A DNA stretch of 64,000 bases, from NCBI GenBank assembly GCA_004352715.1, contig SCFE01000055.1, positions 677,661 to 741,660 on the forward strand. Direction: 5' to 3'. This document shows positions 1 through 15,689 of this stretch, piece after piece; within the stretch, counting starts at the first letter, position 1; the number at the start of each line of letters is the position of its first letter. Position numbers and translations under genes: made by a program. A model generated the notes under the pieces. The model had not been told where the DNA came from, searched no databases, and saw only the letters and a list, made by a program, of their open reading frames with translations. This stretch comes from Hofstenia miamia. Its lineage: Eukaryota > Xenacoelomorpha > Acoela.

Positions 1-426
1 GCACTATTTAAATGAGATGTTCTTCTTCAAAGTTTGATTATTTGATAAATATTTATTCAATTCTTTATTCTTTTTTTGCATTAAATTTCGCACCATCGAA
101 ATCATGGCTTCATTAACGATTATGGTATTTCAGGAATTCGTAATTGGCTAGCTTAATTGAGTATATTTATTAAACTAGTTCCTTTATCAATTAAAAATAA
201 TATATATTGACATTTCGAAATAAACACTTCGTTCAAAGTTTATCAAACTTCAACAAATACAGTGAATGAAATCATATTTTTATTGCACTTTAATCTGTTT
301 TCACCACTAGCTATGTAAAACGTTTTAGAAAAGTTACTTATTAATATTTTACAAACTTCTACAATACTTTAATATATTTATCAGCATAAGATTGAAGGAA
401 CTTGATGCAAAAAAGCTCAATACGTG

Positions 427-462
<36 letters not shown>

Positions 463-658
463 TTGCAAGAGAGACATAGATGTGAAATGTTTTAATTTAA
501 ATTTCACTGTATTCAAAATGTTTTTTCCAAGCAATACGCTATTTATCCTTTACAATTTAACGCAACTTGATCATAAAGAGTTTCTAGAACTAATTGGCCA
601 CTTTATATTTTTTAAAATTCTACAAAAATATTTATACTTCTAAAATGTTTCTATTTAG
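1..658. other. AT-rich non-coding stretch upstream of the Ig exon
   Basis: Presumed intron. It holds a short TA array (430-459) and ends in a pyrimidine-containing acceptor (ctatttag) at 651-658. No coding similarity was recognised. The two short open frames that cross the TA array are products of the repeat. Confidence 0.6.
430..459. repeat. (TA)n microsatellite
   Basis: An uninterrupted run of about 15 TA units, one of roughly twenty similar arrays in the window. Confidence 0.95.
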
Positions 659-856
659 CTGGTGCGATTAATCAGACGGTTTTCGTTTCTAAGAAATTGG
701 TCATTGCGGGAAATGGGACAGAAAAGCAACTGCAATGCAACTTCATAGGCTATCACATGAATCTTGCAACCATAACCTGGTCAAAGCTGAACAAAAACAA
801 TGAATTTGTCGACTTTTTTTATTTGTTTAGAGGTCGCCAAACTCATCAAAAACCAG
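659..856 (+). CDS. Internal exon encoding the N-terminal half of an immunoglobulin-like domain (partial gene)
   Basis: This 198-bp block is open in one frame and is bounded by an AG acceptor (tatttag, 652-658) and a strong donor (CAG/GTAAGG at 857). Both junctions are phase 1, as is usual for exons of extracellular Ig domains. It encodes about 66 residues. A beta-strand-like segment (QTVFVSKKLVI) is followed by LQC, then 13 residues, then ITW; this is the B-strand Cys to C-strand Trp spacing of V/I-set Ig domains. An N-x-T glycosylation site (NGT) lies just before the Cys. The exon stops before the expected D-x-G-x-Y-x-C half, which must lie in a later exon that I could not find. It is GC-richer than its flanks. 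The product is probably a cell-surface or secreted adhesion or recognition protein. The spacing and an EF motif after the Trp are loosely reminiscent of Beat-type arthropod proteins, but this is weak. The gene is not identified. Confidence 0.72.
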
Positions 857-1049
857 GTAAGGGTTTTTAAATTATGCGTAGCTTCTGCGAGCGTATCCTA
901 AGATTTGTGCACCATTAGGTGATCATAACTATTTTATGTTTAATTTTATCGAATACATGAATCAACGTGTCAAAATATGCGGAAAATATTATCACTTTCT
1001 GATTACCGAATGGATAGAACCGCATAAAGTCAATAAATTCGTAGACTAT

Positions 1050-1745
1050 GCTAAGGCTAAGAAGAACTGAAAGATATATTAAGTGGAATGAGAATGCATT
1101 ACAGATGACATGACATTTAATAGCAGCAAAAAGAGTACTTAATCTTAATTCACATGCGGATACATTGTGCAGGACAAAGCAGCAAGGAGAGAAACGTCTC
1201 CTAATTGGATGTTTTGGAAGCTGAAGTATTAAGGCAGAAGGAGTATTTAATAAAACAAACTAAGATATAAATACTGGATGAAAATAAGAACCGATGGTGA
1301 AGGGAAAAAGCCACACCAAACTAGAATTAGTGTCAAAGAGATATTAAACTTAGAGCAGGGACAACGCAGAGAAAGTAAAAAACTGAGACTGAATAAGCAA
1401 AAAGTAGCTAAAGAGTATGGAAATGAAAAGATAAACAGAAAAATTGATAATGGCAGCACAGGAACAAGCAGTTAAAACCAACTAGGGGAGGTAGCATGTG
1501 GAAAGAAGTGCCGAGGTAAAAGAAAAGTTGTTAAAATACTAACAATCTAGTTGCAAGAAACAAGAAATTTTCTTAAACTAGGATACGTTCAGGCTCGATA
1601 TAGTACAATTAGGCCTGAGCAGGCAATAAAAGCAAGAAATGAATTTTTGGGACTAAGCCACATAAAGTCATGGAGAATGAGAAAGTAGGGATACTGTGGT
1701 TGAAGTAAAGGAACCAGACATAGAAGTACCAAACTGAAAAAGCAA
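1050..1745 (+). mobile_element. Decayed non-LTR retrotransposon, R2/NeSL-like C-terminal region
   Basis: The reading frame is broken by many stops and shifts, but a purine-rich coding bias remains, along with three motifs in the expected order. (1) Around 1145-1235, LNSHADTL followed by a KQQGEKRLLIG-like stretch resembles the post-RT 'HPRADVDRLY...KEGGRGL' region seen in many animal LINE polyproteins. (2) At 1447-1482, IMAAQEQAVKTN matches the conserved IxAAQDQ box downstream of it. (3) At 1664-1699, KVMENEKVGILW resembles the ENExVxILWDF box before the C-terminal endonuclease, followed by a PDI-like segment near 1715. The zinc-knuckle (CRxCG) expected between motifs 2 and 3 is not visible. 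The 5' end, including the RT catalytic core, is missing or beyond recognition. The clade is inferred from these motifs only. The element is inactive. Confidence 0.6.
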
Positions 1746-8011
<6,266 letters not shown>

Positions 8012-8626
8012 TGAAAACAAAATAAAAACAAAACTTAAATCTAACAATGCGTTTCGCAATTAACGTTGCTTCATCAGGTTAAAATTAAATGCGGTAAATA
8101 TAATATCTTACAAAATTTATTTAATTTAAATGTGTAAAGTTCATTATTAATTTGATTGTTCATTAAAGTTGGATTTCTTTTTGGATGTTCCTTAATCACT
8201 ATGGATTCTGCTATATTTGAATTTTGATGTTGAACTATCATTTTAAAATTACTTTATTTTGCTCTATGTTGATGTTGATATATCTCTGCTTTCATGTGGC
8301 CTTTTAGATGTTCATTAATGCGTACTCCAAAATGTTTTGAATTTCGTCCAATGTATGAAATTTTACATTCATCGCAGCTGCATTTATAGACTACAAACGA
8401 ATTAAGGCATATTGGAGTATTGAAAATTCAAATACAGCAGAATCAATTAAGGAACATTTAAATAGAAATCAAACTTATATGAGCAATCAAATTAATAATG
8501 AACTTTACGCATTTAAATAAGATAAATTTTGTAAAATATTATATTTACCGCATTTAATTTTAACCTGATGAAGCAACTTTAAGCTGTGAAACGTGTTGTC
8601 AAATTTAATTTTTGTTTTTATTGTTT
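8012..8626. mobile_element. Fold-back pair of Penelope-like element (PLE) 3' ends
   Basis: Two copies of one retroelement 3' end face away from each other. The left copy (about 8012-8238, extended by its coding part to 8403) reads on the minus strand. The right copy (about 8425-8626) reads on the plus strand. Shared landmarks, inverted between the arms, include the GATGAAGCAAC box near each outer end, TTACCGCATTTAATTTTAAC, and a block containing AATTAATAATGAACTTTAC. Only the left copy carries the GIY-YIG endonuclease end. PLEs encode a reverse transcriptase fused to a GIY-YIG endonuclease and often insert as 5'-truncated, inverted pairs, which fits this arrangement. The right copy is shorter and has diverged. 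AT-rich microsatellite sequence flanks both outer ends (about 7986-8008 and 8660-8697). Confidence 0.78.
8254..8403 (-). pseudogene. GIY-YIG endonuclease domain fragment of a Penelope-like element
   Basis: The minus-strand frame gives 49 residues before a stop. It opens VVYKCSCDECKISYIGRN and then has HFGVRINEHLKGH. The pattern VVY-x-C-x-C-x2-C-x3-YIG with a following R-x-x-EH is the signature of the PLE endonuclease: a GIY-YIG nuclease with a Cys pair in the extra N-terminal part, plus the catalytic Tyr, Arg and downstream Glu. The PLE reverse transcriptase that should precede it (at higher coordinates on this strand) is absent, because the inverted partner copy begins there at about 8425. 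Beyond the stop, a frame resuming near 8230 still shows an IKEH-like segment, consistent with normal PLE C-termini. The copy is 5'-truncated and inactive. Confidence 0.75.
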
Positions 8627-8653
8627 TTTAAATATGAAGTTCAAAGATTTCTG

Positions 8654-8659
<6 letters not shown>

Positions 8660-8697
<38 letters not shown>
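8660..8697. repeat. (TA)n microsatellite next to the PLE
   Basis: A 38-bp TA array lying about 35 bp outside the right PLE arm. Confidence 0.95.
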
Positions 8698-8699
<2 letters not shown>

Positions 8700-10299
8700 T
8701 TTTCAAGTTATGAGGTTAAGAACAGAACAGCATTTAATCAGTCAGCATTTATAAAATAAGAGCATCTTTCAATAAGTAGTGAAATCTGTTCGATGCTCTA
8801 CTTAGTATTGATCATGAAGTTAGATTGCAAAATGTCGCCAAATGCTAAGAAAGCCTTTTTTCAGGCTTAGAAATTTCACGTGTAAATAATTTGTGTTTTT
8901 TTATTGAAAAATAATTTTAATACGTGAAAAATGTTGTTGCCTAGTTATATTGGAATACTTGGCCTCTGCCAATTACGAAACAATTATAACATTTAATGGG
9001 CATAGAGATGTGTGCATGTAAAAGAGTTTCTTGTAACTTTCTTCTGGCTTTTTTAATCGCAAGAAAACGACTAGAAAGTAAAAACCTGAGTATGGACAAC
9101 TAACTCTAACCAAATTATTTTTAAAATATTTCAATCCATAGAATGCGTGATTGAACACATGTGTTTAAACATGTACCTATCATGTTTCATGACTACGCTG
9201 TTTATATAAAAATCAGAAAATCAATGGCTGAGAAAGTCACTGCTAAAACGACTTTTGTATTTTTTGCAGTATTACAAAGGGTGTAGCGAGATCTAAGATT
9301 ATATACTAAACAAATATATTGAAATCCTAAATTAATTATCACGCAACTCATGATAAAATGAAGTCTTTCAATATACAAACTTTTTATTTTTTGAAATATA
9401 TTCCTACTTGATTTATTCCTACACAATTCGAATTTTTACTACTAACACACATCTACAGCTACTCGAATTAACGGGTACGGCTGTGGCTAAGTGCATGGTA
9501 TCGGTTAAGAATTAAATTTTCCCTAGCCCAATTTTCTTTACCCAAGTGACAGGTGCCACTGTAAATTCTTAAAATTTTTTTCGTGGGTTACCTAGTTAAA
9601 ATCTTTTGACAAACTTTAAAGAAAGTTCAATTTTCAGTAAAATAATTAAAGAAATTGAAACGAATTGAAGTATCTCTAAAGATATTAAGGCTTTGGTCAT
9701 TAAAAAAATTCTAAATTTAATTGAAAATATTAAGTTTATTTATGAATATTTTAAGATAACTCTGATTTGTATTTTTATCTTTGAAAGCAAAAATAAGCTT
9801 GAACATGATATACAGCAAACTAAATTAAATTTTGAAAATCAAATAAGAAAATAATTGTTACTCATCATTTACAAAAATTGGAATATTCAAATTAATATAA
9901 GAATAATTTATGCAAAATGTCAGGTCTGAGTTAATATCGCTTGGAAACTATTAAACTGCATATAAGATTATACGCTGATTCTGAAAATTGTTATTTAAAT
10001 TAAATCAATAAAAATAATACATTTCTAATTATTTTATTAGCCCATGCGGAAATAGTATACACAACTACATTTTCTGCAGTAAGCAATGTTTTTGATCATT
10101 ACAAAATTATAATTAATGATTGGTGAATGCCAATGCTTGGCAGCTTTGCTTTGGGAATTGATATTTTTCTTTTATGCTTTCCCTGATGTCATTTTAAAAA
10201 TTGAGCAATAGACCAATTTAATATCGTATAAAGTAGTTTAACAGTAGTTTTTTGAAGTTTTTTTATTTATATAGATGTAGTTTTTTGAAAATCTTGCAT
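8698..10299. other. Unassigned AT-rich sequence
   Basis: No gene was recognised. A stretch at 9470-9560 is faintly tRNA-like in its first half (GGCTGTGGCTAAGTG resembles an A box), but no B box follows, so no SINE is called. Confidence 0.45.
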
Positions 10300-10366
10300 A
10301 ATCTTTAAATTTTCTTGAAAATCTTGACTACTTTTTGCAAAAAGTGTTCAAGAAAATTTAAAGATT
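10300..10366. repeat. Strong nested hairpin
   Basis: Perfect 20-bp arms (10300-10319 AATCTTTAAATTTTCTTGAA and its reverse complement at 10347-10366) enclose a 27-nt loop. The loop itself contains a perfect 16-bp palindrome, ACTTTTTGCAAAAAGT (10330-10345). It may be the remnant of a fold-back element. No associated gene is visible. Confidence 0.85.
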
Positions 10367-11017
10367 TCAAAGTTTTTCCAACTAGAGCTTATTAGTACCC
10401 TATAAGGTAAGTTACTGGGATGCATATAGCATCAATATTGAATGAACTTCAATTAGCTACAAATTCGACAACGAATTGACTATGTGATAGCTGCAATTTG
10501 ATCAGCATTATCATAGAACAATGATTAGAAGCTTTCACTCCTTACTAAATTTGGCTCCAAAAAACCAGTCCACCGTATATTTCATTATCATTTATTATAA
10601 CTAATTCTGAATTCATTTTGACAGAAGAATCCATTTTCCTTTAGTTTATAATTTTTCAAAGTCACCCCGTGAGTGAGCAAAGCAATTAGATATTGTAATT
10701 GCGGCATTATCACTTTCCTACTCATTATAAAAAGCATGAATGAGAAAACAACAGACTACCAGACGACAACTGATGTAGGTGTCAAAAGATTATCTATTTG
10801 TTGTCAAAATGAGGTTCTTAAACTAAAATATTATCATTGTGGAGGTTCGATTTCTTCTTGGAAGTTATCTATTTCAGACATATTGGTTTTATAATCCAGG
10901 ACAATAAATGATAAATATGTTAAATAAGCAGAATCTGAAATATTTAATAAGTCATGTTGGTAAATGAAATGGTCCAATTCCTCTTAAAATCCTGCAGTGC
11001 AAAGCCATTTAGCAGTT
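10367..11017. other. Unassigned sequence between hairpin and hAT element
   Basis: No feature recognised. A consensus-like splice donor (AAG/GTAAGT) at 10403-10411 has no usable open exon upstream. Confidence 0.4.
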
Positions 11018-11025
11018 ATTGACAC

Positions 11026-11195
11026 CAGTGACGGTTGAACGAATTTTGGTTAAGGGTCCAAGTTGCATTTGCTTCTGTGTATATTACCTAGCTAAGAGGA
11101 GTTCTACTGCTTAAATGATATAATTTAGGGATATATTTTCTGAGAATTTATTTTTAAGGGGCGGGGCGACTGCCTCCTCGCTTCCGCCGTCAGTG
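11026..11195. mobile_element. 170-bp non-autonomous hAT-type element (MITE)
   Basis: Its ends are inverted repeats: left CAGTGACGGTTGAACGAA, right (reverse complement) CACTGACGGCGGAAGCGA. It is flanked by near-perfect 8-bp direct repeats, ATTGACAC (11018-11025) and ATTGAGAC (11196-11203). An 8-bp target duplication and a CAGTG-type end are hallmarks of the hAT superfamily. The right end is unusually GC-rich for this window (GGGGCGGGGCGAC). No coding capacity. Confidence 0.72.
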
Positions 11196-11203
11196 ATTGA
11201 GAC

Positions 11204-11939
11204 TACATCTAAAGCTATGGGAAAGAGATAATTGAAGTCTAAATCGCTGATCAAATTATTGTAATAATATTCCTAATAATTTATTTTAAAATTATAATTT
11301 ATAGCATCCAAAGGCAATATCAAAATTTATATCACTTCCTACCTCCATATACCTCACAAATCCATCTTAATTCATGCACGAACATTTTTATTGCTGACAG
11401 TGTCCAAATGACCGTAAGAACAGGAATGTCCTTGTCGAGGATTACACAAATTATTCTTAATTTTAAATGTCCTTCAAATTTATTAAAATAAACCATGTAT
11501 CCATTTAATATTTCTCTGCAGATAAAGCATTAATAAATGATAAGAAATTATTCTTGCTTAGATAAAAAATTACTTGCCTATTGTTTCTGGCTCATTGGTG
11601 AATTGCAAGGTATTTTAAACTGCAAGACACTTTTGGGATTCTACAAAATTTTAGTTTTATGTTATTAAACACTAGGATTATAATCGAAAGTGTATATGTC
11701 GTTACTTAGAAAGAGAATAATAATTACTTAAATAGTATATACACTTTTCACGAAATTTCACAGTTTTTTAATTTGGTTCATAGCAACTTATTTAACACTT
11801 TGAATTTATTTTATCAAATTTTACAAACAGGTGATTTAAGCCATGCATTACTACTTACCAAATTGTAATCATGCAAGTGTCATACTATCTTGCTACAAAA
11901 CTGGCAAAATATATACTTAAAGTTGAAAGTTTTTCAATT
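11204..11939. other. Unassigned AT-rich sequence
   Basis: No gene, RNA or repeat boundary recognised. Confidence 0.4.
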
Positions 11940-13110
11940 GACTTACAACGGGCTGTTAAGGTTGGCAATTATTAATCCTGTTATAAGAAAAGCAAACGAT
12001 TTCCTCAAGCATCAATCATTGGTCCATTATTTCCTAACATATTCATAAATGATTTGTCAGTCTCTCTTTCACATTGCAACCTAATACAATATGCAGATGG
12101 TACTTGCATCTATTCTTGTTGTCACATTAAGCTCATTTGTAGAAAGTATTTTAAGTGCCAATTTTATAGAAATGAAAAACTGCTTTAATAGAAACCTACT
12201 TCACTTATATTTCATGAAAAATAGATTATTCGGGTCAGATTCGGTTATATTCAAGATCACGAACTCATGTACACCAAAAAAAGCTAGTTATCTTGGTGTT
12301 ACCTTCAATGAAAACCTTGAATTTTCAGTATCAAAATTGGAAAATTAGCTGCTTTTAATTCAATTTCAACTTTGTGAAGGAAATGTATACCAAAACCAGT
12401 TTTAATACATTTTTGTAGAGCCAATCAATTATGGTGTCTTTCTTACACTAGGTAAATACTCAGTGAAATGGAAGAAAATTGATATAATGTCTAACTGGGC
12501 AATTTGACTTCGTGGCAATGTTCCTAAGTCTTCACATGTTAGACACTTTTTTAAGCAATTTCGCATCCTAAATCCAAAGTAAATATGTATTGCACTTAGC
12601 ATATTTATACTTTGTTTTGGCTACCTCTCGAAAAAGTGTTGCCTTTCAAAAAAGAAAAAATGATAAAATTAAGTACAATTCAAGACAAAAAATGTGCATT
12701 CAATTGGAGCAAATTAAAATCACCTATGACAAAAAGACATCCATAACGACTTTTTTTACATAAGTGATACCAGAAAAGAATACTCGCAAATTTTTCATGT
12801 TTCTTAAATATTCTGCTTCAAATCTTGATCGTTTCATTTGTAAACACCTGCTTTAGTTTATAGAATTACTTTTACATATAGTATTTGAAGGGTAGTAGTA
12901 TATTCTTTGGAAAAACCAAAAAATTTCTAAGCACATTAATATTAAACTAAACTTTAACAACCGACAACAGAAAATTCTAAAAATCCATCACCTTAAAAAT
13001 TCAAATGCCTCCTACTCATTATAATAAAATGCCTTTAGAATTTTGAAATACCATCCAACCAAAAAAACTTATTAAACCATACTTTCTTGAACAAGACATT
13101 ACTGGTAAAT
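11940..13110 (+). mobile_element. Degenerate non-LTR retrotransposon, CR1/L2/Jockey-like reverse transcriptase C-terminus
   Basis: With frameshifts, the plus strand reads QASIIGPLFPNIFINDL at about 12007-12057, corresponding to the LINE RT motif PQGSILGPLLFxIxINDL. CNLIQYADGTCIYS follows, where YADG (12090-12101) replaces the catalytic YADD; the second Asp is lost. Further on are a SYLGVTF-like segment (12288-12308), an SVKWKKIDIMSNWAI region resembling the LQxRALRII 'thumb' segment (about 12460-12510), and KMPLEFWN...LIKPYFL (about 13028-13085), matching the common LINE ending YNxLPxEI...FKxxLKxYLL. The order and spacing match animal CR1/L2/Jockey-type elements. The endonuclease and the 5' half of the RT are absent, so this is a 5'-truncated dead copy. 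Confidence 0.78.
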
Positions 13111-13284
13111 AATATTCTCCGAATTTTCTGTTCTCTAAATTTTTTGTTACAACATTTGATTTGATTTATAATGTAAGATTATCTTATAATGAATTTGTAG
13201 TTTACAATTATGCTTTAAATAAAAAGCCTTGAAATGTAGTAGTAAAAGACGTTAATTGCGTGATGCAACTCATTACATAATGAT

Positions 13285-13742
13285 CAGGGCTGAGAGAAAT
13301 TTACTCGTTAACGTGCTAATGAATATAAACGTGTGAATTAAGTAGTTCTTACACATTAAAATGTGTTTGTTTCATAAATTAATTATGTGGACAAATTGTA
13401 TAAAAGCTATAGCAACTTCGCAAATTTCATCCTTTAAACTATGTTGATATAGAACTACAATGCAAAATTTTAAATCAAATAATATATTAATTGGGAACAT
13501 GGAAAAAACGGTTTCTCTTATTGGAAAAAGGACATGATTTATTAAAATTGATATCAAAATAAACGTTACAATTACCTGATTCTTGCAATGATATCCTAAT
13601 GACGACAGTACACAAATGCAAACATAGCAGTACAATCTTATTTAATTTTTTGAATTTATTACCTGGAAATTGACTTATATTAACGCGTTAACATTTAAAA
13701 ATTTAACAGCTTAAGTATAATTTTAATTTTCTCTCAGCCCTG
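13285..13742. mobile_element. 458-bp non-autonomous hAT-type element (MITE)
   Basis: The terminal inverted repeats are identical over 15 bp (CAGGGCTGAGAGAAA at the left; its reverse complement ends at 13742), with further similarity inward, such as TTAACG-containing stretches. Flanking 8-bp direct repeats are ATAATGAT (13277-13284) and ATAATGAC (13743-13750), one mismatch apart, as hAT transposition would produce. The 87-codon open frame inside has no transposase motif and is probably chance. Confidence 0.8.
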
Positions 13743-13994
13743 ATAATGACACCACCAATTACCAAAATACGGTACTAATATTTTCTATGATGTATTAATT
13801 TCTTTAGGTATATTTTCAAGTATTTCCTACAAGTAAAAATGGCTCATTTCAATTTGGCAATCTTCCTTCATATATATATATATGTTGCAATATATTAGTA
13901 TTCATGGTTACCATGAATGGATGAGCCTTTTTTTAAGTATATCCAAATAGCGCTGGTCATTCACTGTTTCACCACAGGGCAAACGACACAAAGT

Positions 13995-14131
13995 GAAAAC
14001 CACACCAACCTCGATTTTATGTGTTTCCATATTAAATAACAGTACTGTATGTATATATATATATNNNNNNNNNNGAAAACCACACCAACCTCGATTTTAT
14101 GTGTTTCCATATTAAATAACAGTACTGTATG

Positions 14132-14144
<13 letters not shown>
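13995..14144. repeat. Direct duplication across assembly gap (gap 14065-14074)
   Basis: A 70-bp segment (13995-14064, starting GAAAACCACACCAACC and ending in ATs) is repeated immediately after the 10-bp N gap at 14075-14144. It is probably an assembly artefact at an AT array. The following array (14136-14166) is real (AT)n. Confidence 0.9.
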
Positions 14145-14168
<24 letters not shown>

Positions 14169-14790
14169 TGTGAAATTGATTTTTGGAAGTATATCAATTT
14201 TTATACAGGCATTGTAAACGGTTTGTTTTATTGAATCTTAAGCTACTAGAATATATAATATATTTGATGCGAACGTAGCTAACATTTACACAGCAAATAA
14301 TGTAATATTATTTTACTTTCTTCACTTGAGTAATTCAAGTCTCAAATTGTTCCTTAGGTGAGTTTACACCGCATATTATCTATTTCCGTCCACTCAATTG
14401 GTTCCAGATTTAATCCAATCACTCATTGCAAAAGAGGGATAATTCCCATTTATTTACAAATGAAATCACCATTCATTCTTCTCCGATTTACTATTAAAGC
14501 AATGTAAATTAATATTAATTAAACTTTTAAAGCCCTAAATTTATGTACCCTGAAATACATGGTTCTTATTAATCAACAGTAGATGCTGAAAATGAAGTGG
14601 AGATCTCTGAAAACCCTTATTCTAATCTCACAAATATCATTTTAAGCACATTGGACAAAACTATTTTACAAGAAGGTAAATTAATATGTTGGAAATGAAT
14701 ATCATATATAGTAGTTAGCATAGCAGGGTGGGCTATATAGGAAAAGTATATGTTTTCTTAATTTATAAATTGACCAAGGATCCTTGGAAC

Positions 14791-15300
14791 CAGAGTTGGA
14801 ATGGTGTTGGGGATGGATCGGACCGGGTTGGGTTTTTAAAAGCAAAACAGGTTGAGTTCAGGTGGAAAAATATCTTTTCTTAGGTTTAACATGCTATAAT
14901 AATAATTTATATTATTTTTTGTTGTGATCATTGCAATGTGCATTATCTCAAGGACATTTCAACATGGTTTTAAATTGTTTGTTCAACAATTAATTTGCAT
15001 TAAAAAGAACTAACTCGCATCAGACCGATTATAATGACAAGAAGATAATTCCTAAATCTAAAAGTAAACTAAACAGCTGAACAAATTACTTGAACAATGA
15101 ATGAAAACTAGGGTTTTCGATTTATAGATATTTTATCGTGCATCTGCTAATATTTAAGTTTTCATGAATGGATTCTTTTTTGAAATAATACGATTTCCAC
15201 ATCGATTTGTTGTAAAGAGGAACCTGGTCGATATAACGAGACTTCTCTTTATTTCTGGTGCTGGTCTGGTTCGGGTTGAGCAAATCGGGTTCCACCTCTA
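14791..15300. mobile_element. 510-bp non-autonomous hAT-type element with perfect target duplication
   Basis: The left end is CAGAGTTGGAATGG and the right end (reverse complement) is TAGAGGTGGAACCCG. A perfect 8-bp direct repeat, CTTGGAAC, flanks it at 14783-14790 and 15301-15308. Subterminal GGGTTGGG/CGGGTT motifs on both sides are typical of animal hAT elements. No transposase is encoded. The left terminus is identical over 11 bp to the right terminus of the neighbouring hAT remnant (ending at 17006), so the two are probably the same family. Confidence 0.85.
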
Positions 15301-15689
15301 CTTGGAACACTAGAGTACAGTTTTATAAATTTATCAATTTAATAAACTATGATAAAATTTTGTAGGCCGTAATTCAGGCTAGGGATGAATAAGATGAATT
15401 CTTATGTTTATGACTGTCAATTTCCATCTTATAGCAGAAATTGTACTTATCTTCATAGAAGTTCCGAAATCAAAAGTATAGATAGTGTAGTAGGTCTATA
15501 TTTATAGTTTTGCGGTTCTTGTGTGTTGTTCCAAACCCAATCCGTTTGTTGATTAGGTCCCGATACTATATGAAACCTTCATCGAACTAATACAGATATT
15601 AATTTATAAAAATATAAAGTTATATGTGTAAGAAGCGAACATCAAATGAAATTGATAAAAGACTATTTTAATCAAAAGAGTATTTTATC

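Noticed and set aside
9470-9560. A tRNA-derived SINE head
   Set aside because: An A-box-like stretch is present, but no B box (GGTTCGANNCC) and no cloverleaf could be formed.
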